A stretch of DNA of 64,000 nt from Terriglobus aquaticus (GTDB lineage: Bacteria > Acidobacteriota > Terriglobia > Terriglobales > Acidobacteriaceae): assembly GCF_025685415.1 (NCBI RefSeq), contig NZ_JAGSYB010000001.1, positions 2,976,001 to 3,040,000 on the forward strand. The letters are read 5' to 3'. The notes beneath the pieces are model-generated. The model was not told the origin of the DNA. It was given only the letters and a program-made list of their open reading frames with translations, and ran no database searches. Numbering within the stretch: the stretch's first letter is position 1; every line of letters begins with the position of its first letter. Below are positions 11,638-20,844 of the stretch, piece by piece. Both the position numbers and the translations under genes were made by a program.

Positions 11638-12789
11638 CTAACTCCGACCAGACACGCCCGCCGGAGCTTCCATCTTTACTTCCAGCGGTGGCATGCCCAC
11701 AATCTCGTACGTGCCAGAGGCAATGCCGATACCAGCCTTGTCCATCTCGGCAATCACGCGGCGACTCATGCGATCTTTCAGGCCGCGGATGTCGTGATCC
11801 TTGACCAGGAAGCGAACCGTGAGCTCCACCCAGTTGTCCGTCAGCCGCCAGTAGACACGCGGTTTCAGATCGATCGCCTCCAGCAAGAACTTCTGCCGCA
11901 GGTGCTCCAGTTGCGGCGCGGCGAGTGTGCTGATCTCAACCGTTTCGGCCTGTGCCGCCTCCAGCAGGATTTGCTCCGCGGCTGCGCGATTGTCCTTGTA
12001 CGAGATGGGAAGCTGCATCTCCTCCCACAGAAACGGGAAGTCGCGCGTGTAGTTGAAGACGGGCGCGTCAAACAGCGTGGAGTTCGACACCGTCACAATG
12101 CGGCCGGAGAACTGGCGCGACTGCACCCACACATCCGGCTTGGCCGACTGCATGGACGGCGGCTCGCCCATCTCCATAATCACGGTCTGGAAGAAGCTGA
12201 GCGAGATCACGTCGCCACGCACACCGCCTAGGGCGATACGATCGCCCACGTTGAACGTGTTACCCCGCAGGATGATGAAGTAGGCCGCGAAGCTGGTGAT
12301 GACCTTCTGCAGTGCAAAGGCCAGCCCAGCGCCCACCAGACCCACGCCCGTGGCGAGCCGCGCAGGGTTGTCGAACCAGATCGACATGAGCCCGAGCAGG
12401 CCCAGCGCAAAGGTGACCAGCGAGACACCTTGTCCTGTCCAGAACACGGCGATCCGGCTTTCGCGCGACCGCATCGCCTTGGCCGCGGCCTGCAGCACGC
12501 CGCGAATCACCCACAGCAACAGCAGGAACACGATGGAGAACAGCAGCTTGCGGCCGTTCTGCGCGTCCACGCCCAACAGCTTCACGCCATAGATCTGCAG
12601 GTTGTGGGACGGCCCAACGAACTGCACCCAATCGTGGTTCATCTCCGAATGGATGCAGTGGCGACAGCCGAGGGTAGCCGCTGATCCGGCAGCGCAGTTC
12701 ATCGCGAACGCCCACAGTCCCGTCCTGGTCAGCAAGCTCAACGGTGTCTCATGCCGATCCGCCAGGCGCAAAGACTGCGACGCATCCAC
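11638..12789 (-). CDS. mechanosensitive ion channel (MscS family)
   Basis: Small-conductance mechanosensitive channel that would release solutes on hypo-osmotic shock. Three hydrophobic helices are seen at about residues 80-175. The pore-lining helix ATGVGLVGAGLAFALQKVIT is followed by the beta domain FIILRGNTFNVGDRIALG, the classic MscS transition. A soluble C-terminal cage domain ends near GMPPLEVKME. An MNHDW start at 12642 is possible, since the first 49 residues are Cys-rich and poorly hydrophobic and neither start has a strong SD. Divergent from the carboxylesterase. Confidence 0.88.
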   Translation of the reverse strand: MDASQSLRLADRHETPLSLLTRTGLWAFAMNCAAGSAATLGCRHCIHSEMNHDWVQFVGPSHNLQIYGVKLLGVDAQNGRKLLFSIVFLLLLWVIRGVLQAAAKAMRSRESRIAVFWTGQGVSLVTFALGLLGLMSIWFDNPARLATGVGLVGAGLAFALQKVITSFAAYFIILRGNTFNVGDRIALGGVRGDVISLSFFQTVIMEMGEPPSMQSAKPDVWVQSRQFSGRIVTVSNSTLFDAPVFNYTRDFPFLWEEMQLPISYKDNRAAAEQILLEAAQAETVEISTLAAPQLEHLRQKFLLEAIDLKPRVYWRLTDNWVELTVRFLVKDHDIRGLKDRMSRRVIAEMDKAGIGIASGTYEIVGMPPLEVKMEAPAGVSGRS

Positions 12790-12875
12790 GTGAGTAGACT
12801 GATTGCGATCCGCATGGGCCGGTGTGGCTTGTCATTCACCCACGCCGTTGCACCAGTCACCTAGAAGAGGTCTCG

Positions 12876-14456
12876 ATGCCTGCAAAGCGTTGCGCTGCCC
12901 TGTCGTTCCTGCTCGCGGTTGCCACCCTCCACGCCCAAACCAATCAGCCGGTGCAGACGGACAAAGGTGCCGTGATCGGCAAGCTGTCGGACGACGGACA
13001 GGTGCGCGCCTTTCTCGGCGTTCCCTACGCCGCCCCGCCCGTGGGCCCGCTGCGCTGGCAGCCGCCGCAACCTGCTGCGGCATGGTCGGCACCGCGCCTG
13101 GCGCAGAGCTACGGTTCGCATTGCGTGCAGGTGAATCAGTTCGCGGACATGCACTTCCACGACGCCGGTGAAAGCGAAGACTGCCTCACGCTGAACGTGT
13201 GGGTACCGCGCGACGCCGCGCCGGGCGCCAAGTTGCCCGTGATGGTCTGGATCTACGGCGGCGGCTTCTACGCCGGCAGCACGTCCGAGGCGCGGCAGGA
13301 CGGCGAGAGCTTCGCGCGCAAAGGCGTCATCCTCGTCAGCATGAATTACCGGCTGAACATCTTCGGCTTCTTCGCGCACCCGGCGCTGGCCGCGGAGTCG
13401 CCGCAGCACGCCGCCGGCAACTATGGCCTGATGGATCAGGCGGCAGCGCTGCAGTGGGTTCGTCGCAACATCGCGCAGTTCGGCGGTGACCCCGGCAACA
13501 TCACGCTCTTCGGTGAGTCCGCGGGTTCGGCCTCCGTCAGCCTGCAGATGGCGTCGCCGCTGGCGAAAGACACGCTCGCCCACGCCATTGGCGAGAGCGG
13601 CGGAGCGTTCTCGCGCACCGGCCTGTCCGCCATGCCGCTGGCCACGGCCGAAGCCAAGGACGAGAAGTTCGCTCAGCAGGTTCTCGGCAAGACTTCGCTG
13701 GCCGACCTGCGCGCCATGTCCGTCGCAGACATCAAGAAGGCTGTAGAGGCTCAGGCCGCTCCGGCCGTCCGCTTCGGCATCGTGGTCGACGGACTCTTCC
13801 TGCCCGAGCCTGCTGCGCAGATCTTTGCCGAAGGCAAGCAGGCCCACATCCCACTGATGGCCGGATGGGTGCGCGACGAAGGCGGGGCGCCTCGCCCAGG
13901 CATGACTCTGGCCAGCTACCGCGAACAGGCACAGAAGACCTGGGGACCCAACGCGGACGCCTTCCTAAGCGCCTACTCCGCCACGACCGACACCGAGGCC
14001 GCGCGCGCCCAAGCCGATTACATGGCCGACGCGTTCATCGCGGCCTCTACCTGGGAATGGATCGAAGCGCAGGTGAAGACCGGCGGCGCGCCCGTGTACC
14101 GCTTCCACTTTGAGCAGCCGTCCCCCGGTGGCCGCTATCACCCCGTGAACACCGGCGTCTTCCACTCCAGCGAGATCGAATACGTCTTCGGCAACCTGAG
14201 CGCGCGGCCTTCCGCCCCGTTTACCGAGGCGGACTACAAGCTGTCGGACACCATGCAGAACTACTGGGTGAACTTCGCGAAGACCGGCAATCCCAACGGC
14301 ACCGGCCTTCCCACCTGGCCCGCGTACAACCAGGCCGACCGATGGCCGGTGATGCACCTCATCGAGCCCTCGCCAACGGCTGAGCCAGACACAACGCGCG
14401 CACGATATGAATTCCTGCGGGCGAACAAGCCTGTACCAGGAGCCGCCGCGCGCTAA
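12876..14456 (+). CDS. secreted carboxylesterase / lipase family (type B) protein
   Basis: Serine esterase of the alpha/beta-hydrolase superfamily, 526 residues. A signal peptide covers about 1-21 (CAALSFLLAVATLHAQ). The family marks are FLGVPYAAPPVG, an EDCLTLNVW motif, the oxyanion segment IYGGGFYAG, and the nucleophile elbow GESAGS with Ser215. I chose ATG 12876 because AGAAGAGG lies 5 nt upstream and the signal peptide begins there. It probably hydrolyses esters in the periplasm or medium. Convergent with the GGDEF gene. Confidence 0.92.
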   Translation: MPAKRCAALSFLLAVATLHAQTNQPVQTDKGAVIGKLSDDGQVRAFLGVPYAAPPVGPLRWQPPQPAAAWSAPRLAQSYGSHCVQVNQFADMHFHDAGESEDCLTLNVWVPRDAAPGAKLPVMVWIYGGGFYAGSTSEARQDGESFARKGVILVSMNYRLNIFGFFAHPALAAESPQHAAGNYGLMDQAAALQWVRRNIAQFGGDPGNITLFGESAGSASVSLQMASPLAKDTLAHAIGESGGAFSRTGLSAMPLATAEAKDEKFAQQVLGKTSLADLRAMSVADIKKAVEAQAAPAVRFGIVVDGLFLPEPAAQIFAEGKQAHIPLMAGWVRDEGGAPRPGMTLASYREQAQKTWGPNADAFLSAYSATTDTEAARAQADYMADAFIAASTWEWIEAQVKTGGAPVYRFHFEQPSPGGRYHPVNTGVFHSSEIEYVFGNLSARPSAPFTEADYKLSDTMQNYWVNFAKTGNPNGTGLPTWPAYNQADRWPVMHLIEPSPTAEPDTTRARYEFLRANKPVPGAAAR

Positions 14457-14483
14457 CGGCCGCAGCAACGTCCCGCGAACAGG

Positions 14484-15479
14484 CTAAGCCAGAACGGCCT
14501 GCGGCCTCGATTGCATCACGCAGGTGCGATTGCGGCCGCCACGCTTGGCCGCGTACAGGGCTTCATCTGCCCGCGCCAACCATACTTCCGGCTCGTCGCA
14601 ACCGGGCTCCAGGCAGGCCACGCCAAAGCTGGCCGTCACCTGAAAGGGTACCGTCGCGGAAAAGCGGAGCTTCTCGACCGCTGCGCGCAGGCGCTCGGCA
14701 GTAGCCTGACCCTCGTCGAGGTTGGTCGTGTTCAGCAGAACGCCGAACTCCTCGCCACCTAACCGTCCCATCACGTCTTCGCGCCGCAGCATGGGCATCA
14801 GCGCGGCGCAAACTTCTCTCAGAACGCAGTCGCCCACGCCGTGGCCGTGCGTATCGTTCACCTGCTTGAAGTGGTCCACATCCAGCACAATCAGCGCGGC
14901 GGACCTGCCACTGCGCCGGAACGTGGAGATCGCCTTTTCAATCTCCAGCAGAAAGCCCCGGCGTGTGACCGCTTCGGTCAGCGAATCCACTTGCGCGATG
15001 CGGCGCAGCTCCAGCTCTTCCACCACCAGCCCGGCAAAGTTCTTCAAGACTTCGATCTGCGACGGCTCAAACGAGCGCGGCTGCGTATCCAGCGCGCACA
15101 GTGAACCGATGTTGTAGCCATCCGGGGTGCGCAGCGGAACTCCGGCGTAGCTCCGCAGGAAGGGCTTGCCCTGTACCGCCGGCAGGTCGCGGAATCGTTC
15201 GTCCTGCAGCGTGTCCGGCACGAGCAACGGCTCGCGCGACTGGATCGTGTGCGTGCAGATCGATTCGTCTCGCGTCGTCTCGCCACCCGGCATCCCGACG
15301 CACGACTTGAACCACTGCCTCTCTTCGGCAATCAGCGAAATGGTTGAGATGGGAACGTTCAGGACAGCACGCACGAGCTTGGTGATGCGCTCAAACGGAG
15401 CCTCGCGTGGCGTGTCCAGCACCTCGTAGCGACGGAGCGCCGCGATCCTGCCCGGTTCGTCTTGTAGTTTCGCGTCCAT
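14484..15479 (-). CDS. diguanylate cyclase with GAF sensor domain
   Basis: Makes cyclic di-GMP from GTP. Of 331 residues, about 20-160 form a GAF domain (FKSCVGMPGGETTRDESIC, FLRSYAGVPLRTPDGYNIG) and 165-325 a GGDEF domain. The active site reads GGEEF at 241-245, and an RRED inhibitory-site motif (R232-D235) sits exactly five residues before it. Catalysis with product feedback is therefore expected. The start is ATG 15479; its GAGGTG ribosome-binding site overlaps the stop of the 67-aa gene upstream, indicating translational coupling. There is no membrane segment, so it is a cytoplasmic sensor. The longer upstream frame was rejected. Confidence 0.93.
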   Translation of the reverse strand: MDAKLQDEPGRIAALRRYEVLDTPREAPFERITKLVRAVLNVPISTISLIAEERQWFKSCVGMPGGETTRDESICTHTIQSREPLLVPDTLQDERFRDLPAVQGKPFLRSYAGVPLRTPDGYNIGSLCALDTQPRSFEPSQIEVLKNFAGLVVEELELRRIAQVDSLTEAVTRRGFLLEIEKAISTFRRSGRSAALIVLDVDHFKQVNDTHGHGVGDCVLREVCAALMPMLRREDVMGRLGGEEFGVLLNTTNLDEGQATAERLRAAVEKLRFSATVPFQVTASFGVACLEPGCDEPEVWLARADEALYAAKRGGRNRTCVMQSRPQAVLA

Positions 15480-15484
15480 TCCGA

Positions 15485-15688
15485 TCACCTCATCACAGCC
15501 TTGATGGCACGGAGCAGCTCGGTGCGGTACGAGTCCACCAGCGTAGAAACGCTCACCTCGATGTGGACCTCGTCGACCCCGGCCGAACGGAGGTTCTGAA
15601 CAAGCTGGGCAAGCTGCAGCCGATGCCGGTCCAGGCTGTCCTGCAGCACGGGTGGAATGTTCAAATCTGCGAATGGGTCGGCCTGCAT
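15485..15688 (-). CDS. 67-aa protein translationally coupled to diguanylate cyclase
   Basis: Small acidic-basic protein that looks mostly helical (LQDSLDRHRLQLAQLVQNLR), ending 5 bp before the start of the diguanylate cyclase. It has its own strong SD (GAGGGAGTCC directly before ATG 15688). I do not recognise the family. The coupling suggests it acts with the cyclase, for example as a regulator or interaction partner. The coding evidence is the SD, the tight spacing and the amphipathic helical sequence. Confidence 0.7.
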   Translation of the reverse strand: MQADPFADLNIPPVLQDSLDRHRLQLAQLVQNLRSAGVDEVHIEVSVSTLVDSYRTELLRAIKAVMR

Positions 15689-15831
15689 GGACTCCCTCTA
15701 GGCCGCTGGTACCATTCGGCGCTGTGAGAAGCTTCGGGCAACACGGGCTTCCATGGGAATACAACGAGAGTGGAAGACGCGTGGACAGAGGTGCACGCCA
15801 GCACCTACTCGCCGCTTACGCCCGCTGAATC

Positions 15832-15845
15832 CTTCGATATCGAAG
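15832..15845. promoter_or_regulatory. 14-bp perfect palindrome upstream of LLM oxidoreductase
   Basis: CTTCGATATCGAAG is self-complementary and lies 58 bp before the start at 15904, in the divergent intergenic region. It could be an operator for a dimeric regulator. There is no other support. Confidence 0.35.
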
Positions 15846-15903
15846 CATCATCCAAACACCGGAACGCAGCCTGTGTGATCGGCTGCCGCCCAAGGGTGCT
15901 GCC

Positions 15904-16968
15904 ATGAAAAAGCTCGGTTTCCTTTCCTTCGGCCATTGGGCCAACTCTCCGCAGTCGCAGACCCGGTCTGCGTCCGATGTCCTGCTGCAGTCGATCGACC
16001 TGGCCGTGGAGTCGGAGCGCATCGGCCTGGACGGCGCGTACTTCCGCGTTCACCACTTCGCGCAGCAGCTTGCGTCGCCCTTTCCGCTGCTGGCCGCAGT
16101 GGGTGCAAAGACGAAAAAGATCGAGATCGGCACGGGCGTGATCGACATGCGCTACGAGAACCCGTTCTACATGGTTGAGGACGCCGGCTCGGCCGACCTG
16201 ATCGCAGGCGGCCGCCTGCAACTGGGCGTAAGCCGCGGTTCGCCGGAGCAGGTCATCGATGGCTGGCGCCACTTCGGCTATGACGTGAAGGACGGACAGA
16301 CCGATCAGGACCTTGGCCGGGAACACGTGGAGACTTTCCTGAAGCTGCTGGACGGCAAGGGTTTCGCCGCGCCGAATCCGCGGCCCATGTTCCCCAACCC
16401 GCCGGGCCTGCTGCGTCTGGAGCCACACAGCGAAGGTCTGCGCGACCGCATCTGGTGGGGCGCCGGGTCGAACGCCACGGCGGAATGGGCGGCAAAGCTG
16501 GGCATGAACCTGCAGTCGTCCACGCTGAAGTTCGACGAGTCGGGCGAGCCCTTCCACGTGCAGCAGGCAAAGCAGATCCGCGCCTACCGTGAAGCGTGGA
16601 AGGCCGCCGGCCACACCCGCACTCCGCGCGTTTCGGTCAGCCGCAGCATCTTCCCCATCACTACGCAGATGGATCGCATGTACTTCGGCAGCACGGGCAG
16701 CGACAAGTTCGGCTACATCGACGGCCCGTCACGCGCCGTGTTCGGCCGCAGCTATGCCGCCGAGCCCGACAAGCTGGTCGAACAGCTCCGCTATGACGAG
16801 GCCATCGCCGAAGCCGACACGCTGTTGCTCACCATCCCCAACCAGCTTGGCGTGGCGTACAACGTGCACATCCTGGAGACGATGGTGCAGCAGATTGCAC
16901 CGGCGCTGGGATGGCGCAGCAACGCCGCTGCGGCGACGACTCCGGAACTCGAGCTGGCAACGGCGTAA
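15904..16968 (+). CDS. LLM-class (luciferase-like) flavin-dependent oxidoreductase
   Basis: A 354-residue flavin-dependent monooxygenase-like protein of the bacterial luciferase superfamily (TIM barrel, FMN or F420). The N-terminus KKLGFLSFGHW is followed by VESERIGLDGAYFRVHHF, KIEIGTGVIDMRYENPFYM and GGRLQLGVSRGS, all typical LLM strands. It is terminated by a perfect stem-loop. It lies upstream of a zinc-type dehydrogenase gene in the same direction but is separated from it by that terminator. Substrate unknown. Confidence 0.9.
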   Translation: MKKLGFLSFGHWANSPQSQTRSASDVLLQSIDLAVESERIGLDGAYFRVHHFAQQLASPFPLLAAVGAKTKKIEIGTGVIDMRYENPFYMVEDAGSADLIAGGRLQLGVSRGSPEQVIDGWRHFGYDVKDGQTDQDLGREHVETFLKLLDGKGFAAPNPRPMFPNPPGLLRLEPHSEGLRDRIWWGAGSNATAEWAAKLGMNLQSSTLKFDESGEPFHVQQAKQIRAYREAWKAAGHTRTPRVSVSRSIFPITTQMDRMYFGSTGSDKFGYIDGPSRAVFGRSYAAEPDKLVEQLRYDEAIAEADTLLLTIPNQLGVAYNVHILETMVQQIAPALGWRSNAAAATTPELELATA

Positions 16969-16981
16969 TCGGTTCCTCAAG

Positions 16982-17015
16982 ACACAAACAGAGATCTTCG
17001 GATCTCTGTTTGTGT
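16982..17015 (+). terminator. Rho-independent terminator with UUCG tetraloop
   Basis: Perfect 15-bp stem ACACAAACAGAGATC / GATCTCTGTTTGTGT with a TTCG loop, 13 bp after the LLM oxidoreductase stop and followed by TTG. A very stable hairpin. Confidence 0.85.
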
Positions 17016-17135
17016 TTGCTCCGCCTCGCCGATTTGCGGCTCCCGAGTGGCTCGCGACGACATTCAAATGAATGTTTGAGGTCACCGCATCGCGCCCCGC
17101 ACCGGCCTCATCCATTGCAGCAGGAGGCAGAATCC

Positions 17136-18122
17136 ATGCCGAAAGCAGTACGGTTTAGCGAATTGGGCGGACCCGAGGTCCTGAAGTTGGAAGATGTGCC
17201 GGCGCGCGAGCCAGGCCAGGGCGAGGTGGCGCTGGATGTGAAGGCCGTGGGCCTGAATCGCGCCGAAAGCATGTATTTTCACGGCCACTACATGGAGCAG
17301 GCGCAGCTACCCAGCGGCCTGGGCTACGAGGCCATCGGGACCGTGACGAAGGTCGGCCCCGGCGTCGACAGCAAGTGGGTCGGCAAGCGCGTCGGCACCG
17401 TGCCCGGCTACTCCATGAACAAGTTCCCGGTGCTGGCAGAAAAGGCTGTCGTTCCCGCTGACGTTCTCGCCGAAGTGCCGGAAAGCCTCTCGGTTGAGGA
17501 GGCAGCCGCGGTGTGGATGCAGTACGGCACCGCCTACGGCGCTCTGGTTCCGCTGGGCAAGGTCACGGCGGGCGACTTCGTCATCATCACCGCCGCCAGC
17601 TCCTCCGTTGGCCTCGCCGCCATCCAGATCGTCAAGGCAGAGGGTGGTAAGTCCATCGCAACAACGCGCACGTCCGCCAAGAAGCAGGAGCTGCTCGACC
17701 TCGGCGCAGACTTCGTCATCGCCACCGAAGAGGAGGACCTGGTCGCGCGCGTGAACGAGATCACTGGCGGCAAGCTGGCCCGCGTCGTGTTCGATCCCAT
17801 TGGCGGCGACGGCATGAACGCCCTGGGCGCGGCCACGGCCAACGGCGGCATTATCTTTCTGTACGGCATGCTGTCGCAGACGCCAACACCGTTTCCGCTA
17901 ACCACGTTTGCGCGCGGCGTTGCGATGTACGGCTACTCGCTGGTGCAGATGAAGGCGCCCGAGTTCTACGAGCCGATGAAGAAGTACATCTACGACCATC
18001 TGGCGGACGGCAGCTTCAAGCCCAAGGTGGACCGCACCTTCCCGCTGGACAACATCGTGGAAGCCTACCAGTACCTCGAGAGCAATCAGCAGATCGGCAA
18101 GATCGTCGTAACCGTCTCGTAG
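17136..18122 (+). CDS. zinc-dependent alcohol dehydrogenase / quinone oxidoreductase family (MDR superfamily)
   Basis: A 328-residue medium-chain dehydrogenase/reductase. The N-terminal GroES-like domain has VRFSELGGPEVLKLEDVP and GLNRAES. The NAD(P)H-binding Rossmann domain starts at FVIITAASSSVGLAAIQIVK (about 145-165). The catalytic zinc cysteine of true alcohol dehydrogenases is absent; GLNRAES replaces the usual Cys motif. A quinone oxidoreductase-type, zinc-independent enzyme is therefore more likely. I chose ATG 17136 for its strong AGGAGGC site. Substrate unknown. Confidence 0.9.
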   Translation: MPKAVRFSELGGPEVLKLEDVPAREPGQGEVALDVKAVGLNRAESMYFHGHYMEQAQLPSGLGYEAIGTVTKVGPGVDSKWVGKRVGTVPGYSMNKFPVLAEKAVVPADVLAEVPESLSVEEAAAVWMQYGTAYGALVPLGKVTAGDFVIITAASSSVGLAAIQIVKAEGGKSIATTRTSAKKQELLDLGADFVIATEEEDLVARVNEITGGKLARVVFDPIGGDGMNALGAATANGGIIFLYGMLSQTPTPFPLTTFARGVAMYGYSLVQMKAPEFYEPMKKYIYDHLADGSFKPKVDRTFPLDNIVEAYQYLESNQQIGKIVVTVS

Positions 18123-18152
18123 CCCGTTCGAGACCGCTTGTTCCAAGCCTCG

Positions 18153-18272
18153 GGATGACACTCCACTTTGCAGTGTCATCCTGAGCGCAGCGAAGGACCT
18201 GCTGTTCGCTCGAAGCTGCCATACAGCTCCCGGCAAACAGCAGATCCTTCGTCGCTACGCTCCTCAGAATGA
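18153..18272. repeat. REP-like intergenic palindromic repeats
   Basis: Two nested inverted repeats lie between convergent genes. GGATGACACT pairs with AGTGTCATCC (18153-18181). A longer imperfect pair follows: GTCATCCTGAGCGCAGCGAA-type sequence at 18175-18206 against its complement at 18235-18272. The TCAT(T/C)CTGAG...AGCGAAGGA wording is a common dispersed palindrome in acidobacterial and other genomes. It may also act as a bidirectional terminator. Confidence 0.7.
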
Positions 18273-18311
18273 CCCCGCTCAGAAGAAGTGCCCGCCGAAG
18301 AAGTAGCATCG

Positions 18312-20183
18312 CTACTTACGCCGCATCAGCTCGTCACGCCAGGCCTGATCCACCACTGGATCGAACTCCGGCGTTGCGGCCGGCGCATGGGCCCCATTCC
18401 CGCTCGTCGCTCGCGCGATCTGCTGTAGCGGCGCCTTGGGCGTGCGGTCGGCGTAGAGCAGGCCGTTGATCTCCTGGTAGGTGTCCGTAAACTGCGTGTA
18501 GCAGAAGCCCGCCAGCGCGGGCATGTCTCGCACCGCTTCAAGCAGAGCGCGGTATCTCTCCAGGAAATCCTCAGGCGTTTCGGCGCGGGAGTAGCCCCAA
18601 CCTTCGGCATCGGCCACGTCCTGGACCTGCGGCGGTCCTCCATAGGCTATGCCGCCGAACTCCGTGATCATCAGCGGCTGCTCGCAGCCCACCTGCTGGC
18701 CTTCCAGGGTCAGGATGCGTCCTCCCGGACGCTCGCGCTTCAGCAGCTTCGACTCGACCTCGTTCAGGCCGTAGCGTGCCATCATCCGCGCCGGCTTGTC
18801 GTCGTAGTCGTGAATGCCGATGATGTCGGTCGCCACGCTCTCCCAGCCGTCGTTGCCGATCACGGGGCGGCTCGGGTCCAGCGTCTTGGTCATGTGGTAC
18901 AGCGACTGCACGTAGTGCCGCTGCGCCGGGCTGTCCGGCAGGTCGGGCACACCCCAGCTCTCGTTGAACGGCACCCAGGCCACGATGCAAGGGTGACTGC
19001 GATCGCGCTCCAGCACGTCCATCCACTCGTGGGTCAGCCGGCGGATGCTCTGTGTGGTGTACCGATACGCGCTCGGCATCTCCTCCCACACCAGCAGGCC
19101 CATGCGGTCGGCCCAGTACAGGAACCGCGCGCTTTCGATCTTCTGGTGCTTGCGCACGCCGTTGAAGCCCAGGTCCTTGACCAGCGTGATGTCCTTGCGC
19201 AGCGCCGCATCGTCGGGCGGTGTCAGGCCGGTCTCGGGCCAGTAGCCCTGGTCCAGCACCAGCCGCAGATTCATCGGCCGGCCGTTCAGGATGAAGCGGT
19301 CGCCCTGCGTTGCGACCGACCGCAGAGCGGTGTAGCTCTCCACCCTGTCCAGCACCTTGCCGTCGCTGGCGCGCAGTTCGACTTCGGCCTCAATGAGCGT
19401 GGGCGACGACGGCGACCAGAGCAGCGCGTTGCGGAAATCGTCGATGCCCGGGTCGGACAGTGCAATGCGGCGATGAACCTCGCCCGCGATCACCTGGTAG
19501 GTGTCGTTGGCCAGCACCTGGTCGCCGACGCGCAGCCTCACCGCGAGCTGCATGGGCTGCGGCAACTGGCCGATGATCAGCGCTTCCAGCCCGATCTCCC
19601 ATCGGTCCAGGCTGCTGGTCCAGTGCAGCGCGTGGATGCGCTCTTCGTTCACCGTCTCCAGCCACACGCTTTGCCAGATGCCGGTCGTCCGCGGGTACCA
19701 GATGGAGTGCGGCTCGCGCAGCCAGTCCTGCTTGCCGCGCGGTTTGGCCAGGTCGGCGGGATCGTCTTGCGCACGCACCACCACCGTCTGCGTGGAGCCC
19801 GGCACCAACTCTGACGTGATGTCTGCCTGGAACGGCGTGTAGCCGCCCTCGTGTGTGCGGACACGCTTGCCGTTTACCCACACCGTGGCGCGCCAGTCCA
19901 CCGCTTCAAAGTGCAGCATCAGGCGCTGCCCCGGCTCTAGCGGCGGCTGCTCCCACGTGCGCCGGTACCACACCGTGTCGTAGAAGCCGGTATCCGCGAT
20001 GCCGCTGGCCTCTGTCTCCGGGCTGAACGGAACCTGGATGCTGGTCTCGAAGACCACGCGATCATGCTGTGCAAACTGCTGATCGCGGCCCTTGCTGAAC
20101 TCCCAGGTGCCGTCCAGGCTTTGCCACGGACGGCGCATCTGGGGCCGCGGGTGCGTTGAAGTGCGTTCGTCCAGGGAACTCAT
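18312..20183 (-). CDS. glycoside hydrolase family 2 protein
   Basis: Retaining beta-glycosidase of the GH2 clan (beta-galactosidase/glucuronidase type), 623 residues without a signal peptide, so cytoplasmic. It has an N-terminal jelly-roll sugar-binding domain (RRPWQSLDGTWEF to about residue 185), an Ig-like domain (about 190-300), and a TIM barrel (about 300-600). The acid/base Glu408 is in VPFNESWG and the nucleophile Glu508 in MITEFGGIAY. Both catalytic residues are present. ATG 20183 was chosen; a GTG seven codons upstream is possible. The preferred sugar cannot be told. Confidence 0.92.
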   Translation of the reverse strand: MSSLDERTSTHPRPQMRRPWQSLDGTWEFSKGRDQQFAQHDRVVFETSIQVPFSPETEASGIADTGFYDTVWYRRTWEQPPLEPGQRLMLHFEAVDWRATVWVNGKRVRTHEGGYTPFQADITSELVPGSTQTVVVRAQDDPADLAKPRGKQDWLREPHSIWYPRTTGIWQSVWLETVNEERIHALHWTSSLDRWEIGLEALIIGQLPQPMQLAVRLRVGDQVLANDTYQVIAGEVHRRIALSDPGIDDFRNALLWSPSSPTLIEAEVELRASDGKVLDRVESYTALRSVATQGDRFILNGRPMNLRLVLDQGYWPETGLTPPDDAALRKDITLVKDLGFNGVRKHQKIESARFLYWADRMGLLVWEEMPSAYRYTTQSIRRLTHEWMDVLERDRSHPCIVAWVPFNESWGVPDLPDSPAQRHYVQSLYHMTKTLDPSRPVIGNDGWESVATDIIGIHDYDDKPARMMARYGLNEVESKLLKRERPGGRILTLEGQQVGCEQPLMITEFGGIAYGGPPQVQDVADAEGWGYSRAETPEDFLERYRALLEAVRDMPALAGFCYTQFTDTYQEINGLLYADRTPKAPLQQIARATSGNGAHAPAATPEFDPVVDQAWRDELMRRK

Positions 20184-20315
20184 CGTTGCTGGATGATGAC
20201 ACACTCCGGAAGGCAGCGTAGTCAGGCTTGCAGGAAAGCGAAATCAGATCGGGAAGAGCGCTTGCGAGAGGCGCAGACGGAATGCCCAGAACAGGCCACC
20301 GCGGCCCGGAGATGC

Positions 20316-20561
20316 TTAGTGAACGATCTCTGCGCAGCGCTGGAAGCCCGATGCCTCCAGGGGATCGGTGTCGAACACGTCTGGAAGCTTGAAGTCTCCC
20401 ATAAACGACGAGGTATCAGTGTCGTGCAATAGGTGGATCCGGTGCAGGTCGGAGATGGCCTGCAGGTCGTGCTCATAGTGCTTGGTCCACACCGAACCCG
20501 CCGCGCGCACGATCACCACAAAGCCAAGTTCGAATGGATAAATCGCAGCCCGGTTCTTCAT
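20316..20561 (-). CDS. hypothetical protein, 81 aa
   Basis: Unrecognised short frame with reasonable amino-acid composition (FELGFVVIVRAAGSVW, then HLLHDTDTSSFMGDFKLPDV). The local GC content is lower than around it. There is no clear SD before ATG 20561. It sits alone in a 660-bp region between the GH2 gene and the terminator of the sucB operon. The rest of that region (20184-20315 and 20562-20768) shows nothing I can support. It could be a real small gene or chance coding. Confidence 0.35.
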   Translation of the reverse strand: MKNRAAIYPFELGFVVIVRAAGSVWTKHYEHDLQAISDLHRIHLLHDTDTSSFMGDFKLPDVFDTDPLEASGFQRCAEIVH

Positions 20562-20768
20562 GAGAGAAGACTAATGAAGGACTATGCCCCGAAAATCGGC
20601 ATAAGTCCGCATTCGAATCACCCGGAAGTTGCAGTCCGGCGGGCAACTCAAACACCTTTTCCACAAAGTGGGGCGCTAACACCCAACTGGTTCATTCCGG
20701 GCCAGTTGCATGTCGCAGGATGGCATGCCAAGGATCTACTCTGCTCGCTCCCGATAAGCAAAAAGCAA

Positions 20769-20794
20769 GGCCCGAACACGTCTGCGTTCGGGCC
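20769..20794 (-). terminator. Rho-independent terminator of lpdA-hicBA-lipB-sucB operon
   Basis: Stem GGCCCGAAC / GTTCGGGCC (9 bp, 8-nt loop), followed in the minus direction by TTGCTTTTTGC. It lies 50 bp beyond the sucB stop. Confidence 0.85.
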
Positions 20795-20844
20795 AATACA
20801 ACGAGGGTGTAATCCTGCTGGCTTTCCGCCAGGCAATCACTCCG

